From Ectocarpus siliculosus (Eukaryota; Sar; Phaeophyceae; Ectocarpales; Ectocarpaceae): a DNA stretch of 64,000 nucleotides. Both the position numbers and the translations under genes were made by a program. The stretch is from contig FN649749.1 in assembly GCA_000310025.1 (NCBI GenBank), positions 16,871 to 80,870 on the forward strand, written 5' to 3'. Under the pieces are notes generated by a model. That model saw nothing but the letters and a program-made list of their open reading frames with translations, ran no database searches and was not told the DNA's origin. This document shows positions 12,801 through 24,800 of the stretch, piece by piece (positions within the stretch are counted from its first letter, which is position 1; each line of letters begins with the position of its first letter).

Positions 12801-15800
12801 CAGCAGTCCGCTATGATCGGGGTTGGCGGGATCTACGATTGCGGTAGTAACGCCGTGTACTACCAGCCGGAGTCACCACCTCCGTCCGGCGCGCCGATGG
12901 GTACAGTGCACCGATGCATGCGGTGTGGGAGACACGGCCACCACGCCGGGCATTGCGCCGCCCCCCGCAGGTTCGAAGGTACGTGCGGCGCCTGCGGCCA
13001 GTACGGCCACATGTGGCGCAATTGTGCCAAAAGTAACCGGCACCCTCACCTCAACGTCGTCACTTCTGCTGGTGCTGTCGATCCGGAGTACGCGTACGCC
13101 ACGACGGATGCATCGGCCGCCCCATATCGTGATATCCCGGCGGCCGATGGGATGTACTACAGTGACGCCATGATGGCCGGTGGCGGTGGTGGTGGCGGCA
13201 GCGGCGGTGACGGCAGCGGTAGTGGGGGCGGCGTTGGCAATGGGGCGATCGTACAGCAGCAGGTTGTGACACCGGCCGAGCCCTTCTTTGAGTTTGTCGA
13301 CATTTTCCACGGCGGCGGTGGCGTGGACGGTGGCGATGACGGATTGCAGCCCAACGGTGCCATGGCGACAAGTGACTCGGCGGGAGCGGTTCCTGAGGCG
13401 CTCGGCGGGGACGGCGAGGTTACTTTTGGTGGCGGTCTCTTCGCGATGCACCTTGTCTGTTCCGTATCCTCATCCCCCCCTGCGCGCGAAATATCCAACC
13501 TTTTCCCGCATCGCCCGGGTTCCACAGTCTTCTTCCTCGGAGACTCTGGCGCTGTGGTCCACGTGGTCCCTTCCGGGGAAAAGGTGTACAACAGGCGTCC
13601 ACCGCGCCCGGAGGAGCGGCTACTCATGCTTGGCGACGGCAAGCTTATCCCGGTAGAGTTCTTCGGTGATTTGGATATGATTTTCCATTGCCATGAGGAT
13701 GTGCGTGTTACGCTGAAGAATGTTGGCGTGGTACCGGACTTGGCGCTAGATGTTCTGTCGCTGAACCAGATCCAGGAACGTCATGAGATCAAGCTCAACC
13801 GGCATGGGGCATCGATTTGGGGGGGGCTAGTGCAATTCACCAAATTCCCGCACGGGAATTACATCCAGGGGACTCGCGTCGATCCCCTACCCCACCACGT
13901 CAAATCCCCCGCAATGGTCGCGGCGATGCTACGGCCTGGCCTGCAGTCTAGTATCAACTACAACGATCTTCACTGCTCCCTCGGCCATGCCAACTCCAAG
14001 ACCGTGTACGAGACCGCTAAGCAGATGGGCATCAAGGTGACCGGCACTCCGGAGTACTGTGATGGATGTGCGGAGTCGAAGGCGATCCAGCGCTCGGTCC
14101 CCAAGGTCATCTCCCCTTCCCGCCGGACGACGCGGCCTCTTGAACGTGTCGCCATGGACCTAGCCGGTCCTTTCGGCTCATCCAGCGGTGGTGCCAAGTA
14201 CTTGATGCAGATCTTGGACCACCACACCAACTCCGGGTGGACTTTCTTCTTGCGGGAGAAGAGTGGTGCAAACGTCGTGGGCGCGTTCCGTGCGTGGTAC
14301 GCCTCCATCAAGGCTCTCTTGGCTACTCACGGGGAGCTGGGCTGTGTTTTGACCGACAACGGTACCGAGTGGGTCAACGAGGAGTTTCGGGGACTGCTGG
14401 CGGAACTGAACGTTACGCGGGAGCTTACGGCGGTCGACGGGCCCAAGAGCAACGGTCGTGTGGAGCGGAGGATCGCGCTAGTGATGGAGGGAGGCAAGGC
14501 TGGGTTTCTGGAATACCCGAAGCTTTTCCCCGGAGTTCTGTACCCGACCAAGGCGCTGTCCTTCCGGGCCATCTGGCCCGAGGCTTTCGCGTGGATGAAC
14601 GATTCTTTGAACATCGCTGCTGAGGTGAGCAAGGAAGACAAGAGGTGCCCGGAGGTTAAGCTGTACGGCAAGAGGAGGATCAGGGTGGCGCTACCGTTCA
14701 TGATGCCCGGCTTCCGCCACCGTCACCGCCCGTCAAAGATGCACAGCAAGGGGGAGCGGTGCTTCTACCTGAACTCAGGCCACGATCATTCCTCGGCGAC
14801 GCACAAAATTCTCACTCAGGCTGGGGTGCCCACGTACTCCGAACACTGTACTTTTGGATTCAGCAGCGAGGGCTTTCGGGGGGATGGACGTTCTTGGGGG
14901 TCGGTAGGAGGGATGGTCGGGGTCCCCGCGGTGGCGGCAGGAGCGGCGGCATCGGCAGCAGCTCCGGCGGCGACGGCGGCGACCTCTGGCGGCAGTGTTT
15001 TCCCCGCGGCGGCGGCGGGGGGAACGGCCGGGGTCCCCGCGGTGGCGGCAGGAGCGGCGGCATCGGCAGCAGCTCCGGCGGCGACGGCGGCGACCTCTGG
15101 CGGCAGTGTTTTCCCCGCGGCGGCGGCGGGGGGGGCGGCCGGGGTCCCCGCGGTGGCGGCAGGAGCGGCGGCATCGGCAGCAGCTCCGGCGGCGGCGCCG
15201 CTGGCACCAGACGGGGCGTGGACGGAGGTGGAGCATGAGGGTGGTACCGGCGTGCGTCGGCAGGGGCAGCAGGGGTTTGTAGCGACGCCCGCCGTGACGA
15301 GGTCGCGCGCGAAGCGAGATGGGCGGGTGCCGGGGATTTTCGCGCTTCTAGCCATGGAGGACGAGATCAAACGGTCCATTGCCGAGCTTCCTTCGCCGGG
15401 CGTTTCTGAGCCAGACTTACCGACAGGGCCGGCGTACGACCAGGAGACACCTGAGACATACGCGGCGGCGCACGCGGGGCCACACCACCACATCTGGACC
15501 CACGCCGAACACAAGGAGTTTTGCGGGCTGAACGCAGCGGGCACCTTTCAGGAGGTCGGGGCGGAATAGCAACGAGGAACGAACGTCATCTCCTCCAAGT
15601 GGGTGTATTCATGGAAGGTAGACGAGTTTGGGCAGCGTGTGCGTGCTAAAGCTAGGTTGGTGGCCCGTGGGTTTGCGCAGCGTGAGGGTGTTGACTTCTT
15701 TGAAACTTTCTCCCCTTGCCCTTCCATCACGAGCATTCGTTTGTTAGCCGCTATTGCCTGTGTGCTGGGTTGGGATACGTGCCATTTCGATGCCGAGCAA

Positions 15801-18800
15801 GCCTTTGTCCAATCGGAACTGGATGAGGTTGTGTACATTCGTCTACCCCCTGGGTGCGGCGCGCTTTCCGGTAAGGTCGTTCGGTTGAGACGGAGTCTTT
15901 ACGGTCTGAAGCAGGCGTCCCGCACATGGCATCACCACTTGATGCGTGGCATGAAGCGTCTTGGTTTCGAGTCTTGTGCTGCCGATGCGTGTGTGATGCG
16001 TCTGATCGAGAGCGGTGTAGTCACCATGGTGGTTGTGATCCACGTGGACGAATCTTTTCTATCGGACGTAAGAGCAGGTGCGACCAGTTTGGTGTAGATC
16101 TCAACCGGTATGTGCCCATCTCCAACCTTGGGGAACTGCGCTGGTATGCGGGTTGCCGGTTTTCTCGTGACACGGCGTTGGGGACAGTGACTATTTCGCA
16201 GCAGGCTGTAGCGGAGAAGATCGTCGCCAAGTTCGGTGTGACGACGAACAAAGAGACACCCATGGTCGTTGGTTTGAAGCTTGAGCAGTATGACGCCGAC
16301 GAGCCCGATGTTGACGCGCCTTTCCGGTCGCTGGTGGGACACTTGATGTGGCTGGCGAATCAGACTCGCCCGGATATTCTCAACGCGGTACGTGCCGTTG
16401 CGAGGTATTCGCACGCGCCGAAGCGATTACACTGGCAAGCGGCTTTGCATGTCTTGATGTATGTTAGATCCACGAGCGAGTACGGTATTACTTTTCAGAG
16501 GGGCATGGTAGGAGGAGACCACATGGAACTTTTTGTCGATGCGGACTTCGCCAGCAAGGCAACCGGCCGGCGATCTGTTTCTGGGGCACTAGTGATGTTC
16601 GCTGGTGCGTGTGTGATGTATCTGTGTAGGACGCAGAAGAGCGTCACCTTGTCTTCGACGGAAGCGGAGTACGTGGCGATGTCTGAGGGGCTGAAGGAGG
16701 CTATTTTTCTGCGGTATCTCTGGAGTTTTATCTTTCCGGACCGTGATGTGGGGTGCACTCCGGTGTGGGAGGACAATGTAGGCGCTATTCACTTGGCAAG
16801 TAACCCGGCTACGACCCCTAACTCGAAGCACATCGACATTCGCCACCATTTCATCCGTGAGCGTGTCGCGCGGGGCGAGTTCAAGGTAGTCCACGTACGT
16901 TCGGACCTACAACACGCGGATTTCCTGACTAAACCGCTCCCCAAGGAGGCTTTTTGCGCTCATCGCGACTTTGTGATGAATATTCGTTGATTTTGTTCTT
17001 TGTGTTTTCAGCGGGGGGGCCTTTTCCTACGTGATGTGTTTTATTTGTGAATTTATACTGGCCGTTGATTTGCTGTTGTTATGTTTCTGCTCTCTGGTAC
17101 GTACGATGGATGAGGTAGTTCTGCACAAGAATCATGGGGGGGGGATATTGGTATTGTTCCATGATACTAGTAGCAGGTGTTTTATTTGTTTTTGATTTGT
17201 TTGTTTGGTTCCTTCGTGTTTGGGATGGATGTTACAGCAGGGGGGCTGTTGGACTGGTATATTTGTCAAGGTATTGGGTATTGGAGGAAGGATTTGGCAT
17301 GTTCTCGTAAGTCATGGTTGAAGCCTTTGTGCTTCCGAAGGTTATTTGAGCTGGTCAATGAGTTGAAACATGAATGCTTATCTGAGGAATTTGTTCTGAG
17401 TTAAGTCAGGACGTTGGACACGTTTTCCCAGAGTTACCCGTCCCCTTTCTGACGTGATTCTGATGTAATGTGTATCTTTGCTGGGTATTCTTCCAAGGGT
17501 GACTGTTTGTGTTTTGACTGCTTGAGAATTTGGTAAAGCATTTTTCTCAAGAGGGTGAATTGTATATTGACAGACCTTTTAGGGGATAGTAATTTGATAT
17601 CACAAGACTTTGAAAGCTTTGTACGGCATTGTTATGTTGACAGAGTTGTTTGAAGTGGAATGGTGGATGATTTATCTGCCGTTTTACCTGGCAGTTCGTG
17701 AGGTAGGTGTCGTAGATCGTATCTCGTACAGAGCAGGGGGGCTGTTTGGGGTGCTCAGCAGGATACTGATCTACGGGGCCTCCGGGGGTTACGTGAATGA
17801 TGTTTGTGTATGATGGACATGATACGTGCGGGGCCCCTCGTGCCTCCGCCGTGCATGCCACTCTCTAATCAACCAAGGTCTTGAGTCAACCTTCTTTCTC
17901 TTTCGGCCTCTGACGGGCTACCGCACCCAAACATCTTTCTTGCACTTGTTGCGGACACGGTCACATGAAAACAATAAATCCCACCTGTTGCCAAACAGTG
18001 CCTGTTCCGGCAGTGGCAAAGCCGCCAGTCGTATCGAGCCCTCAACGTGGAGGCTAGCTGGCGGCGGACGTTTGCGACGAGGATCATCCTGCGGTCTTGG
18101 AGATCGTGAGTGAACACCTACGTACAGTAGTACGACCAATATTTACAAGCTGTGCATGTCCAACCCGCTTTTCGCCCATAGTATCACTTCCCTTGGGACT
18201 CCGGCCTATACCGTTAGCTACTATTACCACGACCGGTTTCAAGTGCTCTTCATCAACGTTTTCCGGGAAGGTACACGCGGGTTCTGACACACGCATTTGG
18301 AACCGTAGCCAATCAATGATACGACCCAGTGATGAGTAATCATGAGCGCGATCAACGGTTGTGTGTCCTATCGTCCGAAGTTGCCAAACAAGCAAGGTGT
18401 CGGCTCTCAGTTGTTGTTGGTGCTGTTGTTGTTGTTGTTGTCGTTGTTGTCGTTAACTCCGTGGGGTGTGAAGTTATTTAATCGCTGTCAGATGTTTCCG
18501 TAAAGAACACACGGTAGTCAAGATTCGATGGCGGAATGACGTTGTTGATGTCTGTTACAATCAAAGTACATGTGGCGAGAATCAAGCACGCATCCTGAAC
18601 AGAAAGCACCCGCAAACGTCCGCTGTGCAGCCGCCTAGCGTTGGTCAGTAGCACAATTTTCTTGTGTCTGTTAATCTGTTTTCGTCAAGGTACAAAATGA
18701 ACCTCGCCTTGGACGAGCTGAAGGAGCAGTGGAGGGTGGAGAAGGCCGCTCTGGAGTTGGCGGGCGCACAGCGGGACATACAAGAAGTGAGTGTATACAA

Positions 18801-21800
18801 CATGTGTGGAGGGTTATTTGGTCTCCGCTTTAATGGTAAAACTAGGGCTGACAACATGCGAACCCTAGTCTATACGGTGATCTTGACGTCGTCGTGCAAC
18901 TGACGCCAAGGGGGGACGAGGCGCAGTTTTCGGCAACAAGGTCGAGCAGGGCGGGGGCGTCTACCGCCCATTAGACTTTAGTTTGACTATCTATTATGTG
19001 CTCTTAGGTCAAACCCTCAACTGGAAATGAAGGTTAGACATTACAAGTGAATGCGTAAGCTACCTGACGTATGCATACCGCTGTTGTGGTAACATGAGAC
19101 TACCTACATCTGCCCTTGCTTGCATACGAAAAAGTGATCAGGTTGTAGCTTTGCCACAAATGCGTGCAGTTATTTCGTTATTTCCTTTTTTTCCGCCGAC
19201 TACATCGGCCCCTTCCACCCTCTGGAAGTGTAAGAGTAAGGCATCGCCAAATAATAAGTTAAACTAAAGGAAATAACGCATGCACGCACATCGTGAAGTG
19301 TTATTGTACAGTCGTGGGCCCGGTTTAGCGGTCCATAGTGTCACGCATTTTTATAACCGCTATTCAGGGCATCGCCGCTAAACCACTTTAGCGGTCATTG
19401 TCCTCTAAACCAGGAGGCTTAATAATAAATAGCGGTCATGAACCGCTAAACCGGGAAAAAGCCCATTTTTGCCCTACAATAACAGCGTGGAGAGCTGATA
19501 TTGATAGGGCCATGCGTATCATTGCAGCAGTCATACGAAGGTGCGGATGAAGAAGTAACGAGCCAATGAAGGACAACGCCGCAATCACATTAATTAATTA
19601 ATGATGCGTTTTAATTCGCCAAAGCGCGAAGATTATTCTCCCTTCTGGACTGTATGCCCCTCATCAAGACTGGAAAATCGTTCGCGTCTCTAACGAAGTG
19701 AAGTAAGTAGGTGATGAGACAAACTTGTGACAACGCAATGGCAATCAACCACGTGCTTGAGCATCTCATTTTCTGCCATGTGTCGCGTATTGATCATTCT
19801 TCACCCAAAGCAATCTCTCTGGTATCTGCCTTGCGCGCTGGAGGAGCGGCGTGCGCTGCGAGGAACGCCATTTTTGCCTTGCGCAATAGTGTGCTGCTTC
19901 GCTTACGCCACACGACTCCGCGCTCTCCACGCTGGCCAAAATCCGATGATACCTCCGAGTGTGGTGGCGGCAACATCACCCCCCTGCCCTTCGCTCCGTC
20001 AAATTGTGCGGTGGTATCTAGCCCCAGCTCTAGGTCGTCGTGTCGTCGTCGGAGGGGTTAGGCCCCCCTCCATGTACATACCGGACAACTTTCAACAACC
20101 TCGTCATTCGCGCCCTTTTACGCAAAGCTTCGGCGACCTCTTCCTGTGCGCACTATTTCTACGTGCGCTACCTTCTGGTCAAGGAGCTTCAAAACCTCGA
20201 GATTCTAGCCAAAGTAGAGCCGCGTGTGGGGCTGTTGTTGTCGTGTAGCTGCAGCGCGAGTTGTTTCTTTCCGCGCGCCTGGTGCTAGAAAGCCACCTCA
20301 CACCTCTTGGCGCTTGGGCGGATTTGATAGGTGAGGGGAACTCTGCGCCTTCTTGGTTGTACGCCGGTTGCATCTCGTTCTCATCCGGAACCTCCACCTC
20401 CCCACACACATGCCGTGTATGCGGCCACCACAGCAACCTTTACAATCATGCGCGCCGCTTGGACTCGTGCCGCATCTAGAAGCTTGCACAGTTCTCCATC
20501 CACGCGCCGCATGGTGTATGTCTTTAATATTAGGATCGACCGCGCTAACCGGCTGACCAATGAAAAGACGTCGTCGTCAGTCTCAGCGCGGTTGAAAACA
20601 CAAAAAAACACTTCTATATGTCATTAACTGGGACCTCGTGAGGGGGCGGCATGGGGCAGGTAAAAGCTATTCCCCGGAGTAAGGACAGACACGGTAGGTA
20701 GCAACAGAGGAAAACTGCCACCTTGCACTCTAGTTCGTTTTGGAGTGTTTTCACCATCATCCTCCTTGTTTTCGCCACCATCACTCTCTCTCATCGTCGT
20801 TTCTTCAGCTATTTTTCGGCGATTCTTCTCTGGCCCTGCGTCGTTTGGTGTATGTGTGTGTGTCTCGCTGTGTCCTTTTTATTATGAGCATCGACCAGCT
20901 AACAGGCTGACCAAGTCGCTGTGCTGTGAGTATGTGCAAGCGAAGCGCGCACTACATGCAGGTCCCCGCAAAATTTGAACCGATAACCGCTATTGGTGGC
21001 TGCAAACATGTCCAATAACCACTATTATTGAGGGCACGACCTAAACAGCTAAACCGGGGTGCAGCCGTGTCACGAGATTTTATAACCGCTATTCAGGGCA
21101 TCCCGCTAAACAGGGAACCGCTAAACCGGGCCCACGACAGGACATAGTGTTGCGTTGTTTTCCTGTCTGTGCGCAAGGACCACGTTTATTCTGTACATTG
21201 ATGGGGCAAAAAAAAAATGAAAAAACAGAAGGGAAAAAAACGAAGCTGCCGGGAATTGAACCCGGATCTGATCCGTGACAGGGATCAATTCTAACCATTA
21301 TACCACAGCTCCCATGAGTTGAGGGGCTCAATGTTTGGGATATAAATTATCCTATACGCAAGTTCGCACCAGCAGCGATCCTACAGGTACTACAGATGTA
21401 GAAGCGTGATGCAGTATCTACTGCTACAATGTCAAATCACGTCGCAGTGTATGCATAACTACCAGGAAGTATTTGGTTTGAGAGGATACTTCACATGAAT
21501 CAAGGCAGCAGAAAGAAGCAGCGCAGCAGCCACCGCCGTGACAGGTGTCAAAGTGCTGGCGGCTGCTCGCTCTGTGTAGGTAGCATACCAGATACACTTG
21601 GCACGGCAGTACAGTAAAGTAGCGAGATATCGTTGTTGACCGGTATGTATCTGGGAGAGCAGTAGATGCTACTGAAATCTGTCACACCACACCACGAAAC
21701 CACGACGTGCACGGCTGTTGTTGCTCATGTGGACGCAGCATGCTTTCGTGAAAGATACCCGAAGATGCGGTTGTTGGACTAGTCTATTGATGATCTATTA

Positions 21801-24800
21801 ATAGTCTAGTCTGCTGTAAGATCTGATCGGATCTTCGTTATCCAGATACTTCGTAATCCATCCGGTGGCCTGTGTGTGCTGTCATCCGCGCCCTTGAGAC
21901 ATACATATGCAAAGGATGTATCGCTTCAGCTATCTGGTTTGAGTGCGTATAGCAGAGCGGCATCAAGAGAGCTGCCCCCCCCAGTGGATCAAAATCACAG
22001 AGAAGATCCAACGTCCTCTTTCTTGCCCAGAAGCTCAACGCCACCTCCCTGAAGTGTCTACAGTATTCTACTCCTAAAAGGTGGACGTTGTTGATGTTAT
22101 ATGGAACCTTACGTGTAAACGCGTCCCCTCTCTCACACTCTATTTCTCGGTGGATCCTTCCTTGACAGATCAAGGGCGATTTGGACCTCTGCACGGACGA
22201 CATCGCGGCGGTCAAAAAGTCGATCAGGAACGCTAAACGCCGGATCAAGGATCTTACAGAATTCAGAAAGGCGAGGTCACAATCTACAGCATAGTCCGCC
22301 CTCTTCGAGCAATTTGCCCCCCCCCCCCCCCCCCTTGCCGGGCGGGCATTTATTTTTCACTATTTTACAAGGGCTGGCACACACGCAGTCTTCCGGACTA
22401 CACTACGGTTGAAAGTGGTCGAGATCTTTCTCTGAAGACTACTATGCCCGGATGGATTGCGTTTGCGTGGAAACGCTTCGTGATTCGTCAGATCCCACAG
22501 GAGGAATAGTAGTCTATGAATATTTGTCACTGCATAACACAAATGTTTTGTTTTGGGTATTTTTTAATTTTCAGTGTTGGGCCCGCAATAAGACACACAG
22601 ATAGCCCTTCGCTGACGCTATGGATTCATTGCTAACCTATCTTAGACTTTTTTCTGTAGATATTTAGAGATGGATATATTGTGTCATATTTCTATATATG
22701 GGGTGTTTGATTTAGTTAATTAATTGTTTTGTTCTTGGGTTTGGGGAGTAATTAATTGTTTTTGGGTTTTGGGAGTACATATCTGATATATCTTTATCTT
22801 TACAGTAGTTTCTTGAACACCGGATGGTTGGGGCGCTGTTGTTTATCGTGCGTGTTTCCACAGGAGGCCAGGTTGCGGCTTCCACTGGTGGAACGGCACA
22901 TCGAAAACCTCACTGTCCAAGATATGGCAGGTTGGGAACATGGTGTAGATTGCTTGGCGCTCTCTACATATGGGCTGTGAAATAGTCTCATGTTCTGTCG
23001 AAGGTAAAAGGAGAAATATTGTCCTATCAACTACCTAACAACCCGGCACGAAAGGCCGGTGTAGATTATTTACAGTACAGTACGTATTCCCCTCCATGCT
23101 CGTTTTTGGCGTTTCAAAACGAGCTTAGGTGCAAACACTCAGAATAAATTGGGACACCCGGGGCAGACTTGAAAAATCACACAGAAAAATTGTCTCACGG
23201 TATTTGTCCCGGCTCGTGTTCCTATGGCTGATTCTGTTGTTCCACAATGTTTGTCAAGCTGGGTGGGGGGAGAACTACGAGAGGGAGTGGGACATGCTGA
23301 CCAACTGCATGGGCATGGCCTTCGAGGAAGAGAAGATCATGCGAGTCAAGATCGCGAAGTTGGAACAAGATCTGCAAGTTCTCAAGCTGGAGGTGGGGCG
23401 TAACTGTTGTTGTGGAAGCGTTTCCTCCGTAGTACCTGAACATGCGGGGTACTCTTTGTCTGATCCTTTTGAGGTTATCCCATGTTCAGGTCTGTTCCTG
23501 CTGAGAAACAGGGACCCACCAAAGAGTACACATCCCGTCGTCCCGAAATTGATGGATGATCCACTACCGTACCGCGAAGGCAACCCACCATTTGCAATTG
23601 CGTGGTCTTGCGCCATTTAGCTTGCGACAGGTTAAACCCTGCCGTGCCTTCAGGCCACTTTCGTCCACCCCACGTCAACCGGGCATCCGAAGTCAACCAA
23701 CACCGCTCTTTCCTCCAGCCGCCCTTCTCTGCCTACGGCAAACACAACAAAATGGCATCGGTTGTTGTGATCGGAACTTCAACCCATGAGGGCATCACCC
23801 CCCCCCCCCACCTTTGGGAAAATAAAAAGGAACGACTGGCCATCGGTGATCGGTCCTGTGGGAACAATGCTCCGTCTTCTCGAGGACTCGTGGTCAATGG
23901 TCTAACTGCTAAGGCATGCGAAACATGAGTACGCCCCCCCCCCCCCCCCCCCGCCTTTGGGGATTTTTCAAGTTTAAAATTAAGACCAAAAAGGGGAAAT
24001 GGGTGCGTCGTCCTTGAGAAAAACCAACCCCATGGAAACCTTTCCCCCGAAGGAGATCACCAAAGGGCTCCACCCAGGCGCCCAGGAAAAGAACAAGGCC
24101 CTGCGCCCGGAAAAAAAACCTTTGGCCCCAAATAAAAAACGTCCGGACCAAAACGGGGACCCCCCTCTCTTAATTGGGGGGGGGGGAAAAAATCACAATT
24201 CAANNNNNNNNNNNNNNNNNNNNNNNNNNNNNNNNNNNNNNNNNNNNNNNNNNNNNNNNNNNNNNNNNNNNNNNNNNNNNNNNNNNNNNNNNNNNNNNNN
24301 NNNTTTTCCCTGTCGGGAAACAAAAAAAAATTGAATTGGGTGTTGGTTTTGGAATTTCACCCCAGTGGGGCCTTCCCCCCCCCCCCCCACCTTTGGCAAA
24401 GTAAGAAGGAACGATTGGTCATCGGTGATCGGTCCTATGGGAACAATGCTCCGTCTTCTCGAGGACTCGTGGTCAATGGTCTAACCGCTAAGGCATGCAA
24501 AACATACGAGTGCGCCCCTCCCCCCCCCCCTCGTCCTTGCGGCATTTTCGATGTTAAGATTGACGACCAAGAGGCGGACATGGATGCGTCGTCTTGCAGA
24601 GAAGCCAGCCGCATGGAAGCGTTGCGCCGGATGGAGATCACGAGAGGTCTCAACCAGGCAGCCAGGGACAGGAGCAGGGCCGTGCGCCGGGAGAAGATGC
24701 GTTGGGCCGTAAGTAGATAGCGTCGGTACGATAGCGGGTACCCACGTCTCTGAGTTGCGGGGGGTGTAAGATATCACATTGCAGGCGGTGACCCGTCTTA

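Larger units (their letters stand above)
11129..17933 (+). mobile_element. Full-length Ty1/copia LTR retrotransposon
   Basis: The 6,805-bp element is bounded by two 191-bp LTRs that I read as identical and by a TCTTT duplication, so it inserted recently. Domain order is gag with two CCHC zinc knuckles, protease, integrase, reverse transcriptase, RNase H, which is the Pseudoviridae/copia order. Coding capacity is damaged: an in-frame TAG at 15567-15569 and a one-base loss near 16051 inside the RT active-site motif. It sits in the intron between exons 10425-10520 and 18014-18105 of the large IQ gene, in the same orientation as that gene. I could not identify a primer-binding site with confidence. 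Confidence 0.95.

Noticed and set aside
14775-15544. Large Ala/Pro/Arg-rich frames opposite and beside the copia polyprotein
   Set aside because: Shadows of the GC-rich 111-bp repeat and of Ala/Gly codons; the sense frame carries the conserved domains.
16041-16100. Programmed frameshift in the copia pol gene
   Set aside because: Copia elements normally need none here, no slippery heptamer is visible, and the shift deletes a base from the catalytic codon, so mutation or sequencing error is simpler.
18405-18455. Poly-Gln/Val coding repeat
   Set aside because: A (TTG)n tract inside an intron with confirmed exons on both sides.
23999-24144. Apparent second copy of a coiled-coil exon (tandem exon duplication)
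   Set aside because: It is the low-quality contig end of the same exon; base changes are homopolymer-type and worsen toward the gap.
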